From the NCBI GenBank assembly GCA_910587095.1, contig CAJUMJ010000002.1:1-45475 (forward strand): DNA of 45,475 nucleotides, written 5' to 3'. Both the position numbers and the translations under genes were made by a program. Of this stretch, positions 23,646 through 32,463 are shown piece by piece; position 1 is the stretch's first letter; each line of letters starts with the position of its first letter. This stretch comes from an uncultured Lachnospiraceae bacterium. GTDB lineage: Bacteria; Bacillota; Clostridia; Lachnospirales; Lachnospiraceae. Below the pieces are notes generated by a model. The model had not been told where the DNA came from, did not search any database, and saw only the letters and a program-made list of their open reading frames with translations.

Positions 23646-24371
23646 ATGTCTGAAAAACAATACACATACGAAGAATTTCTGAAAATTATAGCTGCCCTGC
23701 GCGGTGAGAATGGCTGTCCCTGGGACAGGGTGCAGACGCACGACAGTTTAAAACCTTGCATGATGGAAGAGGCGGCGGAACTGCTCGCCTCCATCCGCAT
23801 TTTTGACCGGACAGGAAACCCTGAAAACATGATTGAGGAGTTGGGCGACGTTCTTTTGCAGGTAGTCATGCATGCTCAGATTGCCTCTGAGGAGGGTCTT
23901 TTCACTATGGAGGACGTGGTGAACGAGGTGAGCCATAAGATGGTGCGGCGCCATCCCCATGTTTTTGGCACAGGGAATGCGGACACTCCGGATGAGGTGT
24001 TGGTGAACTGGGAGGAGATTAAAAAAGAAGAAAAGAAAGGCAAAGACTGGATCGAATCACCCTTAAGGGAAATTCCGAGAGAACTTCCGGCTTTAACCAG
24101 AGCGGCTAAGGTTTTGAAAAAGATAGATAAACTTTATGGTAAGAGCAGTACATATGAGGAGGATACAGCGGCTATATGTGAATTGGCGGCGGCTTTGCAG
24201 GGTTGTGATTTTCGGGAGGAAAATCAGAAAGTCGAAATAATTTTATCAGACCTTCTCATGCGCATCAGCGATGTGGCCAGAATTACAAAAATCTCCCAGG
24301 AGCAGATATTGACAGATAAAATAGATGATTTAATTGAGAATTATGAATATTTGTCCGATAACGGGAAATAA
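23646..24371 (+). CDS. mazG: MazG nucleoside triphosphate pyrophosphohydrolase
   Basis: A 241-residue house-cleaning enzyme that hydrolyses NTPs and non-canonical nucleotides to monophosphates and pyrophosphate. It shows the MazG signature GENGCPWDRVQTHDSL, then EEAAELLASI and EELGDVLLQVVMHAQIA near residue 75. The second, more diverged MazG-like part lies in the C-terminal half. In Bacillus the equivalent gene (yabN) precedes yabO in the same order seen here. The start follows AAAGGAG. The HU gene lies between it and the next cluster gene. Confidence 0.93.
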   Translation: MSEKQYTYEEFLKIIAALRGENGCPWDRVQTHDSLKPCMMEEAAELLASIRIFDRTGNPENMIEELGDVLLQVVMHAQIASEEGLFTMEDVVNEVSHKMVRRHPHVFGTGNADTPDEVLVNWEEIKKEEKKGKDWIESPLREIPRELPALTRAAKVLKKIDKLYGKSSTYEEDTAAICELAAALQGCDFREENQKVEIILSDLLMRISDVARITKISQEQILTDKIDDLIENYEYLSDNGK

Positions 24372-24501
24372 TAAAATAGGTTATAAACTACATAACAAAA
24401 GAAGTATTGCCGAACCGGTAAAGTCGAATGGAAAACATTTTTATCTGCGAAATAATAACAGGACAGAGAGCAAGAAAAAGCCGTAAAAATGGCATTTTTG
24501 C

Positions 24502-24530
24502 TTGACAAGCCATATAAAAGCAGATATAAA
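24502..24530 (+). promoter_or_regulatory. Strong sigma-A promoter of the HU gene
   Basis: TTGACA (24502-24507) and TATAAA (24525-24530) are 17 bp apart, about 66 bp before the HU start. Confidence 0.8.
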
Positions 24531-24596
24531 TATGTATAGACAGTTTCAGAGAGAGACATCTATATTAATGAAAACTCATATAAGGGAGGAGTTCAA

Positions 24597-24872
24597 ATGA
24601 ACAAAACAGAGTTAGTAGCAGCAATGGCTGATCAGGCAGGATTATCTAAAAAAGATGCGGAGAAAGCTTTAAAGGCATTTACCGATGTGGTTACTGATGA
24701 GTTGAAAAAAGACGGTAAGGTACAGTTAGTTGGTTTTGGTACTTTTGAGGTTTCCAAGAGAGCGGCAAGAGAAGGTAGAAATCCCCAGAGCGGTGAGGTT
24801 ATGAAGATTGCGGCATCCAGAGCTCCTAAGTTTAAGGCTGGCAAGGCTTTGAAGGATATGCTTAACGATTAA
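24597..24872 (+). CDS. hup: HU DNA-binding protein
   Basis: A 91-residue histone-like nucleoid protein. It has the HU signature: NKTELVAAMADQAGLSKKDAEK, then GFGTFEVSKRAAREGRNPQSG with the Pro at the tip of the DNA-intercalating arm, then APKFKAGKALKD. A GGGAGGAG ribosome binding site, a consensus promoter and its own terminator suggest high independent expression. The protein bends and packages DNA as a dimer. Confidence 0.97.
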   Translation: MNKTELVAAMADQAGLSKKDAEKALKAFTDVVTDELKKDGKVQLVGFGTFEVSKRAAREGRNPQSGEVMKIAASRAPKFKAGKALKDMLND

Positions 24873-24894
24873 TTGAATTTTAACCAGATTATCG

Positions 24895-24921
24895 AAGCCT
24901 GTGTGCACTGCATACAGGCTT
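24895..24921 (+). terminator. Terminator of the HU gene
   Basis: AAGCCTGT and ACAGGCTT form a perfect 8-bp stem, followed by TATCT. Confidence 0.7.
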
Positions 24922-25051
24922 TATCTATGTATACACGGAGTATAGGAGAATAAGATTGAAAATTAAAATTTTCAATCGCGAGATTTGTGCCTGCGCGTTG
25001 CCTGACACAAACTCGTTATGCGCAAAGAGCAGCGCAGAAATGGAGAAAACA

Positions 25052-25294
25052 ATGCGACTGGACAAATATCTGAAAGTGTCAAGGTTGATTAAACGCCGCA
25101 CGGTGGCAAATGAAGCCTGTGATGCCGGCAGGGTTTTTATCAATGATAAGCCCGCAAAGGCTTCCGCCAATGTAAAGGCCGGGGATGTTATTGCCATACA
25201 GTTTGGAAATAAAGAAGTGAAAGTGGAAGTGCTTGACGTACAGGAGACTGTGCGAAAGGAGGAGGCGAAAGAGCTTTTCCGTTATCTCACATAA
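25052..25294 (+). CDS. rqcP: S4-domain RNA-binding protein RqcP (YabO)
   Basis: An 80-residue protein that is almost all S4 domain (MRLDKYLKVSRLIKRRTVAN, then GRVFINDKPAKASANVKAGD). ATG at 25052 follows GGAG; the longer frame reads through the hairpin-rich leader and is rejected. In Bacillus RqcP binds stalled 50S subunits and helps RqcH add alanine tails in ribosome quality control. It is the expected neighbour of yabP, yabQ and divIC. The cluster order supports the assignment. Confidence 0.92.
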   Translation: MRLDKYLKVSRLIKRRTVANEACDAGRVFINDKPAKASANVKAGDVIAIQFGNKEVKVEVLDVQETVRKEEAKELFRYLT

Positions 25295-25421
25295 TAATAT
25301 TAAGAAAGGCATATTCCCGCATAATCAGACATACATTGAATCAGTACCATAATTCCGATACGCAGCGGGCCGGACAGTCGTGACGGTTTGCAATCGAAGA
25401 CTTGGTTACAGGAGGGCGTGT

Positions 25422-25712
25422 ATGGAAGATTTGAATAACGGCGGCAAGAGGCCGCATAAGCTGATGCTTACAGGCAGAAGAACCTGCGCTTTAACGGGTG
25501 TAAACGATGTGCTTTCCTTTGATGTAAATGAAATATTGCTGGAGACGGAACAGGGAATGCTGATGATAAGGGGTGGTGAGCTGCATGTCAGCAGACTTTC
25601 CCTTGATAAAGGAGAGGTGGATATCGACGGGCGGATCGACAGCTTTACTTACTCGGAAACTGCAGGATACGGGGCCAAGGGCGAATCTCTGCTGGCAAGA
25701 TTGTTTAAGTGA
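25422..25712 (+). CDS. yabP: Sporulation protein YabP
   Basis: A 96-residue protein; AGGAGG six bases before ATG 25422 sets the start. It shows the YabP fold: HKLMLTGRRTCALTGVNDVLSFDV, then MLMIRGGELHVSRLSLDKGEVDIDG. In Bacillus yabP is expressed in the mother cell and is involved in spore coat or cortex formation; this is known for the family. It is followed after 20 bp by yabQ. Confidence 0.92.
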   Translation: MEDLNNGGKRPHKLMLTGRRTCALTGVNDVLSFDVNEILLETEQGMLMIRGGELHVSRLSLDKGEVDIDGRIDSFTYSETAGYGAKGESLLARLFK

Positions 25713-25732
25713 GATTGGGAGATGGGTAGAAT

Positions 25733-26221
25733 ATGAGCCAGGAGATCGTGCAGGAGCTTACCTTTTTCACACACTCTGCCTTTATGGGTCTGATTATCAC
25801 CTTTGCGTATGATTGGATCAGGGTGCTTCGCAAGCTTTTTAAGCATGGGACAGCTTTGGTATCTGTGGAGGACTTTTTTTTCTGGCTGATCTGCGGGATT
25901 GGCGTTTTCTATATGCTGTATAAGGAAAACGACGGTACTCTCAGATGGTTTGCCGTGCTGGGAGCTACCTTGGGAATGTTTCTTTATAAAATGCTTGTCA
26001 GAGATGCATTTGTAGATGTTATGTCAACATGCATACACAAGATCATGTGGTTGATTTTTCGCGTCCTACAAGTTGTGCTAAAACCCCTGAAATGCTTGAT
26101 TTTTGCGGCAAAAACGTTTGTTCTTCATGCGAAAAATAAATTGAAAAAATGTAAAGAATTTATTAAAAAACGGTTGACGGCCTTAAAGAAAACAATTAGA
26201 ATGATTTTATGTAAACGCTAG
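25733..26221 (+). CDS. yabQ: Sporulation membrane protein YabQ
   Basis: A 162-residue membrane protein. Hydrophobic helices at about residues 7-28, 41-60 and 68-84 are followed by a long, very basic tail (many Lys and Arg from residue 100). YabQ is needed for the spore cortex in Bacillus. The conserved order yabP-yabQ-divIC supports the call, as does the motif THSAFMGLIITFAYDWIRV near the N-terminus. Confidence 0.9.
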   Translation: MSQEIVQELTFFTHSAFMGLIITFAYDWIRVLRKLFKHGTALVSVEDFFFWLICGIGVFYMLYKENDGTLRWFAVLGATLGMFLYKMLVRDAFVDVMSTCIHKIMWLIFRVLQVVLKPLKCLIFAAKTFVLHAKNKLKKCKEFIKKRLTALKKTIRMILCKR

Positions 26222-26275
26222 ATCATCATATTATATGATACAGCGAAAATCATGAAAAGAGGTAAGTTTTAAGGC

Positions 26276-26581
26276 ATGGCAAGGAAAGCAGCATATCGTA
26301 AAGGGCGTCAGAACAGACTGGCCATGCTTTTAGTTACCACCGTAGTGTTGATGATGGCGCTTGTGGTTACCTTTAAGAGTGTGGAATTGCGTCAAAAGCG
26401 TCAGATTTATATGGAAAAAGAAGAAGCGCTTTTGCAGGAAATCGAGGCGGAGAAAGCGAGAACCGACGAGATTGAGGAATATGGAAAGTATACGCAGACT
26501 AAGAAATTCGTTGAGGAAGTTGCGAAGGAGAAGCTTGGTCTGGTGTACGAAGGCGAGATTATCTTTAAAGATGAAAAGTAG
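26276..26581 (+). CDS. divIC: Septum formation initiator, DivIC/FtsB family
   Basis: A 101-residue single-pass membrane protein. A basic N-terminus, a helix at about 16-34 and a coiled coil at about 36-70 (ELRQKRQIYMEKEEALLQEI) are followed by a small C-terminal domain with VEEVAKEKLGLVYEGEI. These proteins join FtsL and FtsQ/DivIB at the division site and activate FtsW-FtsI. It has its own terminator directly behind. Confidence 0.93.
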   Translation: MARKAAYRKGRQNRLAMLLVTTVVLMMALVVTFKSVELRQKRQIYMEKEEALLQEIEAEKARTDEIEEYGKYTQTKKFVEEVAKEKLGLVYEGEIIFKDEK

Positions 26582-26617
26582 ACAGATTTTAGCAAAGCCT
26601 GAGATCTGTCTTTTTAT
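26579..26617 (+). terminator. Terminator after divIC
   Basis: AGACAGAT and ATCTGTCT pair across about 20 bases, followed by TTTTATTT. Confidence 0.75.
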
Positions 26618-26626
26618 TTACAGTTC

Positions 26627-26822
26627 AGCCAGACCGAATATGAAAGACGAATCGTGCTTGCACGAATTTGGCATTCATATGAAGGTCTGAGGGAACGCCG
26701 AGTTATGAGCAAAAAAAGCTGGGAAGCAGCGGGAAGCGCGAAAGCGCGATTTTGCGAATGGCGTGAGCTGAACGAAAAAAAAGCCAGACCGAATATGAAA
26801 GACGAATCGTGCTTGCACGAAT
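26627..26822. repeat. Pair of identical 41-bp direct repeats with hairpins
   Basis: 26627-26667 and 26782-26822 are identical over 41 bp (AGCCAGACCGAATATGAAAG at the start, then GACGAATCGTGCTTGCACGA and T). Each contains the palindrome TCGTGC-TT-GCACGA. After the first copy TTCATATGAAGGTCTG pairs with CAGACCGAATATGAA to form a long stem (26630-26690). The 114 bp between the copies contain GCGCGAAAGCGCG. An open frame of 40 codons from ATG 26704 crosses the second copy. Confidence 0.8.
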
Positions 26823-26949
26823 GAAATGAGTATGTCATGATTTTGAGACATAAACTGCATAAAGTTTTCATATATATGTGTAAGGCGGGCTTTATTGGCT
26901 ATTTTCGCCCGTTTGGACAGGTGATGTCATTATATGGAGGCGAAATGTG

Positions 26950-28182
26950 ATGAGAAGACAGGCAGCAGGGGTAAAAGAGGAAAGCAGAATAGAAGGGATA
27001 TCGGAGTACGGCAGACAAAGGCTGTTGAACTATGCGGAATCTTTTCATGATCTGGCGGATTTGTTTGAGGAAAAGGAGGAGGACAAGCCCGTCCCGGAGG
27101 AGCAGGGTGAGAGGCAGGAATATCTTTACAGAAGGCGTTTGCAGGAGAGTCGGGGGCTTTTGGCAGAGCATTTAAAGGAGATGGCGCATATTATGGCGAC
27201 GGTAGCCCGGGAAACCTGCCAGTATCATCCTTTGGGAGAGCGGCGTTTTAAACAGATTGCGGCGTTATTAAAAGATTCCGGAATTTTGCTCAGGGAGTTT
27301 CTGGAACTGGAACATGAGGACGGACATCGGGAAATCAGTCTGACCATGCGACAGGCGGGTGCAAAACGCACCCATTTCGGAGAACCGGAACATATTTCAA
27401 CGGAAGATGTTGCGGATTATCTTTCGGTGGCTATGAACCGGAGATTGTGTGTGGCGAAAAATACCCCTGCTTATCTCGCCGTGGATTTTCACACCTATTA
27501 TTTTCTGGAGGAACCGCCTTATCATCTGCTCACTGGTTTTGCCAGGGCGGTGAAGGAGGCGGAAAAGGTGTCGGGGGACAGTTATTCTTTTTTTGAGGCC
27601 GATACCGGACGGCTTTTGGTTCTTCTTTCGGACGGCGTAGGGTCGGGGGAAACGGCTTGTCGTGAATCCGGTCGTGTGATTGATATGATGGAACGGTTGA
27701 TAGAGGCAGGTTTTGGCAAAGAATCGGCGGTACAGATGGTGAATGGGGCTATGGCGGCAGCAGGGCAGGAACAGGTCATGTCCACTCTGGATGTCTGCGA
27801 TATCGATCTTTATACAGGAAGCTGTGAATTTGTGAAAGTGGGAGCCGCCTGTACTTATATTAAGAGAGGGCAGCTTGTGGACAGGCTTTCTTCCAGAAAT
27901 CTTCCACTGGGCGTATTTTGGCAGATAACGCCGGAAATTCACAGCCGGATGCTGCAGAGCGGAGACTACGTGATTATGTTATCGGATGGTGTATCGGATG
28001 CGTTTTCGGATGGTGTCGGAGAGGAGATTTTGACGGAGGTTATCGGTAAGATAGAATACAGCAATCCGGGAGAGATAGCGAATCAGCTTTTGGCCTATGC
28101 GTTAAGACAGAGCCGTGGACGGATTCGTGACGATATGACGGTGCTTGTGACGGGTATATGGGATCAGGAAGAAACGACCTGA
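26950..28182 (+). CDS. spoIIE: SpoIIE-type PP2C phosphatase without membrane domain
   Basis: A 410-residue protein. ATG 26950 is 9 bases after GGAGG; the GTG at 26947 is also possible. The N-terminal about 180 residues are helical and charged, and the C-terminal part is the PP2C phosphatase of SpoIIE: LLVLLSDGVGSGETA, then VMSTLDVCDIDLYTG, then GDYVIMLSDGVSDAF and RDDMTVLV. In Bacillus SpoIIE is about 825 residues with ten N-terminal membrane helices; these are absent and the 368 bp upstream cannot encode them. SpoIIE dephosphorylates SpoIIAA to activate sigma-F. Position before tilS is the conserved one. Confidence 0.88.
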   Translation: MRRQAAGVKEESRIEGISEYGRQRLLNYAESFHDLADLFEEKEEDKPVPEEQGERQEYLYRRRLQESRGLLAEHLKEMAHIMATVARETCQYHPLGERRFKQIAALLKDSGILLREFLELEHEDGHREISLTMRQAGAKRTHFGEPEHISTEDVADYLSVAMNRRLCVAKNTPAYLAVDFHTYYFLEEPPYHLLTGFARAVKEAEKVSGDSYSFFEADTGRLLVLLSDGVGSGETACRESGRVIDMMERLIEAGFGKESAVQMVNGAMAAAGQEQVMSTLDVCDIDLYTGSCEFVKVGAACTYIKRGQLVDRLSSRNLPLGVFWQITPEIHSRMLQSGDYVIMLSDGVSDAFSDGVGEEILTEVIGKIEYSNPGEIANQLLAYALRQSRGRIRDDMTVLVTGIWDQEETT

Positions 28183-28203
28183 AAAAGCGGCAGAGGACGA
28201 AGG

Positions 28204-29784
28204 ATGAAGGACAAAATTTATGAAAAGGTAAAAAGATATGTGGGTTTTCACCAAATGATCAATCCGGGAGACTACGTGGTTGCAGGTATTTCCGGCGGTG
28301 CAGACTCGGTTTGTATGCTTTATCTGCTGATGCGGTTAAAAGAGGAACTGCCCTTTCGCCTGGCGGTGGTGCATGTCAATCATGGCCTCCGTGAGGAGGC
28401 TTGGGAGGACGCCGCTTTTGTGGAAGAGCTATGTCAAAAGTGGGAGCTTCCGTTTTTCCTGCAGGAAGTTGATATGCAAGGCTATGCGCAGGAGAATAAG
28501 TTGTCATGCGAGGAGGCGGGAAGGCTTCTCCGGTATCAGGCTTTTGCCAAGGTTCTTGAAAAGACGGAAGCGAAGGAGACGGGAAAGATCGCCGTGGCCC
28601 ACAACCAGGATGACAGGGCGGAAACTATGCTTTTCCACATGTTTCGGGGAAGTGGCCTAAAAGGAATGGGGTCTATTCGTCCGGTCAGGGAATCTGTCAT
28701 TCGGCCTCTTTTGTGCCTGGAACGTGTAGAGATTGAGGCTTATCTGAGGGAAAAAGGGTTGACCTGGCAGGAGGATGCCACCAATGCGGGGGATGTTTAC
28801 GCCCGCAATCGGATCAGACATCACATCCTTTCCTATGCCAGAGAGGAGATTTGCGGCAAAGCGGTATCCCATATGGGGGAACTGGCGGACAATCTGGCGG
28901 AAACCGAAGCTTATCTGCAGAGGGAGACAAACAGACTATACGACCGTTACGTGGAAGAAAATCCTGAAAAAGAGATTGACGGAATCGGAGAGTCGAACGT
29001 TGCCAAAGGAGCGGATCATATAGCCGGAGCAATCAAAATACGGCTTGCCGGATTTAAGGAAGAAGATACCGTGATGAGAAAGCGGGTGTTTCTTCGTGCC
29101 CTGGAGAGGCTCACTCCCTATCGGAAGGATATTACCGCAAGACACTTGGAAGCGTTGATGGAGCTTATCGAGAAAGATGGCAGTAAGGAGCTTTTTCTTC
29201 CCTATGGAATCAAAGCGCTTAAGACGTATGATAATCTTCTCCTGAGACAAACGGCGGCTGAAGCGCAAAAAGAGGCGGGTAATGCAGATAAATCAGCAGA
29301 TTTTTTGAATGGCTTTCCGGAGATTGCTGTCAAGGTGGCCCAGTACCCGTCCGGTTCCCCCCTGACGATTGCTGTTCCTCATACAGGGAGAATGGTTTTT
29401 GTTCTGTGGGGAACGGATTTCCTGCAGTCGGCGCCCTCTTTTTTCGAAAAGAAACAAAATATTGTTGAAAACAGATATACGGAATGGTTTGATTATGATA
29501 AAATAACTACGTCTTTATTACTGCGAACGAGGAGGCCGGGAGATTATTTTGCGATTGACGATGATCTCCACACGCAGACTTTAAAGCAGTATATGATCAA
29601 TAAAAAGATTCCAAAAGTGAAGCGAAGCGAAATGTACTTGCTGGCGGACGGTTCCCATATTCTGTGGATACCGGGATACCGGGCAAGCAGGCAGTACAAA
29701 GTGGAAAAAAGTACGAGACGTATTCTGGAGGTACGTCTAAAAGGAGGAGACAATGGCGGAACGAATAGAGGTTTTGTTGACTGA
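28204..29784 (+). CDS. tilS: tRNA(Ile)-lysidine synthetase
   Basis: A 526-residue enzyme that adds lysine to C34 of tRNA-Ile(CAU) using ATP, so that it reads AUA. The PP-loop ATP-binding motif SGGADS is at Ser30-Ser35, and the family motif HNQDDRAETMLFHMFRGSG lies near residue 130. The C-terminal tRNA-binding domain includes LRTRRPGD and KQYMINKKIPKVKR. Its end overlaps the hpt start by 32 bp, so the two are co-translated. The start at 28204 follows GAGGACGAAGG and the length is slightly above that of Bacillus TilS. Confidence 0.96.
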   Translation: MKDKIYEKVKRYVGFHQMINPGDYVVAGISGGADSVCMLYLLMRLKEELPFRLAVVHVNHGLREEAWEDAAFVEELCQKWELPFFLQEVDMQGYAQENKLSCEEAGRLLRYQAFAKVLEKTEAKETGKIAVAHNQDDRAETMLFHMFRGSGLKGMGSIRPVRESVIRPLLCLERVEIEAYLREKGLTWQEDATNAGDVYARNRIRHHILSYAREEICGKAVSHMGELADNLAETEAYLQRETNRLYDRYVEENPEKEIDGIGESNVAKGADHIAGAIKIRLAGFKEEDTVMRKRVFLRALERLTPYRKDITARHLEALMELIEKDGSKELFLPYGIKALKTYDNLLLRQTAAEAQKEAGNADKSADFLNGFPEIAVKVAQYPSGSPLTIAVPHTGRMVFVLWGTDFLQSAPSFFEKKQNIVENRYTEWFDYDKITTSLLLRTRRPGDYFAIDDDLHTQTLKQYMINKKIPKVKRSEMYLLADGSHILWIPGYRASRQYKVEKSTRRILEVRLKGGDNGGTNRGFVD

Positions 29785-30277
29785 AAAAGAGGTTGATAAA
29801 CGGATTCAGGAAATCGGGGATCAGATTTCCAGAGATTATGCCGGAAAATCGGTGCATCTGGTGTGTGTTTTAAAGGGAGGCAGTTTTTTTATGTGTGAAC
29901 TTGCCAAGCGCATTACGGTGCCGGTGTCCATTGATTTTATGTCGGTTTCCAGCTATGGGGGAGACACCAAATCAAGCGGTGTGGTCAGGATTGTGAAGGA
30001 TCTCGATGAATCCTTAAAAGATAAGCACGTGATTGTGATTGAAGATATCGTGGATTCCGGGCGGACGCTCAGTTATCTGCTTGACATGCTGCAAAGCAGA
30101 GGTCCCCAGGATGTGAAGCTATGCACCCTTTTAGATAAGCCGGAGAGACGGGTGGTGGAAGTAAAGGTAGACTACAAAGGATTTGAAATTCCGGATGAGT
30201 TTGTAGTAGGTTATGGGCTTGATTATGATCAAAAATACCGCAATCTGCCTTATATCGGCATGGTAAAATTTGATTAG
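29753..30277 (+). CDS. hpt: Hypoxanthine phosphoribosyltransferase
   Basis: A 174-residue purine salvage enzyme that converts hypoxanthine (and guanine) with PRPP into IMP (GMP). It shows the PRPP-binding signature VIVIEDIVDSGRTL with Glu97, Asp98 and Asp101, and the early LKGGSFFM loop near residue 41. The start at 29753 has AAAGGAGG upstream, inside the end of tilS. The gene order tilS-hpt-ftsH is conserved in Firmicutes. Confidence 0.96.
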   Translation: MAERIEVLLTEKEVDKRIQEIGDQISRDYAGKSVHLVCVLKGGSFFMCELAKRITVPVSIDFMSVSSYGGDTKSSGVVRIVKDLDESLKDKHVIVIEDIVDSGRTLSYLLDMLQSRGPQDVKLCTLLDKPERRVVEVKVDYKGFEIPDEFVVGYGLDYDQKYRNLPYIGMVKFD

Positions 30278-30313
30278 TCTGAATGACGGATTTTGGAGTA
30301 GAGGAATAATTGC

Positions 30314-32161
30314 ATGAACAAAAGTGGTAGAAGCATTTATCTGTATTTTGTAGTGATTGTCTGCCTGTTGCTGTTTACTGTCTGGGTTGGTACTTTGCGG
30401 GTGCCGACCAGCGGGTACACGCGGGGCGAATTTGAACGGCAAATGGCGAATAATGAAGTTGCGGTGGTGACAATTTGCCCGAATAAGGATACGCCTACAG
30501 GCTCCTTAAAGGTAATTCTTCGAAACGGCGAGGAGAAGACGCTCTATGTTACGGATGTGACGGAGATGGAGAGCGTCGTCAGAGATCAGGGTATCGACTA
30601 CGCGGTGGAGAATGTGCCGGAGGAGAGCTGGTTTTTAAACAGTGTGCTGCCGATTTTGATTGTGGTGGTGGTTTGCGTTTTCTTCTTCGTGATGATGAAT
30701 TCACAGAATGCCGGCGGTGGTGGCGGCAAGATGATGAACTTTGGCAAAAGCCGTGCCAGGCTTACCATGGGCGGAGAAAATAAGATTACTCTGAATGAGG
30801 TGGCGGGTCTTAAAGAGGAGAAGGAAGAACTTGAAGAGATCGTAGAATTTCTCAAAGAGCCGGGAAAATTTACAAAAGTCGGCGCGAGGATTCCCAAGGG
30901 CGTGCTTTTGGAGGGTGCTCCGGGTACAGGTAAAACGTTGCTTGCCAAGGCCATTGCCGGTGAGGCGAATGTGCCGTTTTTCAGCATTTCCGGTTCCGAT
31001 TTCGTGGAGATGTTTGTGGGTGTGGGTGCTTCCCGTGTGCGTGATATGTTTGCGGAGGCAAAACGTCACGCTCCCTGTATTATTTTTATCGATGAGATCG
31101 ATGCGGTGGCAAGGCGCCGTGGAACCGGTATGGGTGGCGGACACGACGAGAGAGAACAGACTTTAAACCAGCTTTTGGTGGAGATGGACGGGTTTGGCGT
31201 AAATGAAGGAATCATTGTAATGGCTGCCACAAACCGTGTGGATATTTTGGATCCCGCTATTTTGCGTCCGGGACGTTTTGACAGAAAGATTACCGTAGCT
31301 TCCCCGGATGTGCGTGGAAGAGAAGATATTTTAAATGTGCACGCCAAAAATAAACCCCTTGGCGATGACGTAAATCTGGAGCAGATTGCCCAGACCACAG
31401 CCGGTTTTACGGGAGCGGATCTGGAAAATCTTTTAAATGAGGCGGCAATCAACGCGGCCATGGATAAGAGGGCTTTTGTGCGGCAGGAGGACATCAAGAG
31501 GGCGTTTATTAAGGTGGGGATCGGCGCTGAGAAGAAGAGCCGTATCATTTCGGAGAAAGAAAAGAGGATCACCGCATACCACGAGGCGGGCCATGCCATT
31601 TTATTCCATGTACTGCCTGATGTCGGACCGGTTTATACGGTGTCTATCATTCCCACGGGACTTGGGGCAGCAGGCTACACGATGCCGCTTCCCGAGAAGG
31701 ATGAAATGTTCCTGACAAGAGGTAAGATGCTGGAGGATATCATGGTGTCTTTGGGAGGCAGGATCGCTGAGGAGATTATCTTTGACGATATCACTACAGG
31801 GGCGTCCAGCGATATCAAGAAAGCGACTCACACGGCCCGCAGGATGGTGACCAGATATGGTATGTCGAGCAATATTGGCGTGATTAATTATGACGACGAT
31901 GACGATGAGGTGTTTATCGGCAGGGATCTGGCTCACGCGAAGAACCACAGTGAATTGGTGTCGGGCGAAATCGACAGGGAAGTGAAGACGATTATCGATG
32001 AATGTTATCAGAAAGCCCGGGATATTATTATGAAGCATGAGGATGTGCTTCATAAATGCGCAAAGATTCTTCTCGAAAAGGAAAAGATAGGCCGTGCGGA
32101 GTTTGAGTCACTCTTTGATACCTTTTATCCGCAGCCGGAAGAACTGGGTGAAAAGCTGTGA
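30314..32161 (+). CDS. ftsH: ATP-dependent zinc metalloprotease FtsH
   Basis: A 615-residue membrane AAA+ protease. Two helices at about 9-28 and 111-128 flank an extracellular domain. Walker A is GAPGTGKT at 201-208, Walker B is IIFIDEIDA near 257-264, and the second region of homology is ATNRVDILDPAILRPGRFD. The zinc site is HEAGH at 423-427, with GGRIAEE and the downstream Asp. It degrades misfolded membrane proteins and short-lived regulators and is needed for sporulation in Bacillus. A terminator follows at 32317. Confidence 0.97.
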   Translation: MNKSGRSIYLYFVVIVCLLLFTVWVGTLRVPTSGYTRGEFERQMANNEVAVVTICPNKDTPTGSLKVILRNGEEKTLYVTDVTEMESVVRDQGIDYAVENVPEESWFLNSVLPILIVVVVCVFFFVMMNSQNAGGGGGKMMNFGKSRARLTMGGENKITLNEVAGLKEEKEELEEIVEFLKEPGKFTKVGARIPKGVLLEGAPGTGKTLLAKAIAGEANVPFFSISGSDFVEMFVGVGASRVRDMFAEAKRHAPCIIFIDEIDAVARRRGTGMGGGHDEREQTLNQLLVEMDGFGVNEGIIVMAATNRVDILDPAILRPGRFDRKITVASPDVRGREDILNVHAKNKPLGDDVNLEQIAQTTAGFTGADLENLLNEAAINAAMDKRAFVRQEDIKRAFIKVGIGAEKKSRIISEKEKRITAYHEAGHAILFHVLPDVGPVYTVSIIPTGLGAAGYTMPLPEKDEMFLTRGKMLEDIMVSLGGRIAEEIIFDDITTGASSDIKKATHTARRMVTRYGMSSNIGVINYDDDDDEVFIGRDLAHAKNHSELVSGEIDREVKTIIDECYQKARDIIMKHEDVLHKCAKILLEKEKIGRAEFESLFDTFYPQPEELGEKL

Positions 32162-32316
32162 TTGTATAAAATGCACAAATTCAGATATTGAAAATTGTAA
32201 TATTTGTGAATCCTTGGTATTGTAGACAGGCAGGGGGTATGCTAATATACTACTTGTAACCCCCCAATACATTATATAGTTTTTGCTATACCCCATAAGA
32301 AAGAAATACCTTCTCT

Positions 32317-32346
32317 AAAAAAGACAGTTTAACCGCTGTCTTTTTT
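32317..32346 (+). terminator. Terminator of ftsH
   Basis: AAAAAAGACAG pairs with CTGTCTTTTTT in a classic intrinsic terminator. A weaker G/C hairpin (GGGGGTATG to AACCCCCC) precedes it at about 32233-32265. Confidence 0.85.
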
Positions 32347-32397
32347 ACTTTTACGGATTTGTGTGTAAAAGGAGTTTAATTCTTCTCGAATTGTGGG

Positions 32398-32426
32398 TTG
32401 AATATCCAGTATATATACGCTAAAAT
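32398..32426 (+). promoter_or_regulatory. Sigma-A promoter of the GH13 gene
   Basis: TTGAAT (32398-32403) and TAAAAT (32421-32426) are 17 bp apart. The open frame's first codon, a TTG at 32398, is the -35 box, which supports the ATG at 32464 as the true start. Confidence 0.75.
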
Positions 32427-32463
32427 AGCTATATATCGCTTCATTTTTAAAGAAAGGCTGATT

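Noticed and set aside
24956..25051. N-terminal extension of rqcP
   Set aside because: The S4 domain begins at 25052 with its own ribosome site; the upstream part is a hairpin-rich leader, perhaps a repeat, but no second copy was seen in the window.
26704..26826. A 40-codon frame across the second 41-bp repeat
   Set aside because: It has no convincing ribosome binding site and is better explained by the repeat structure.
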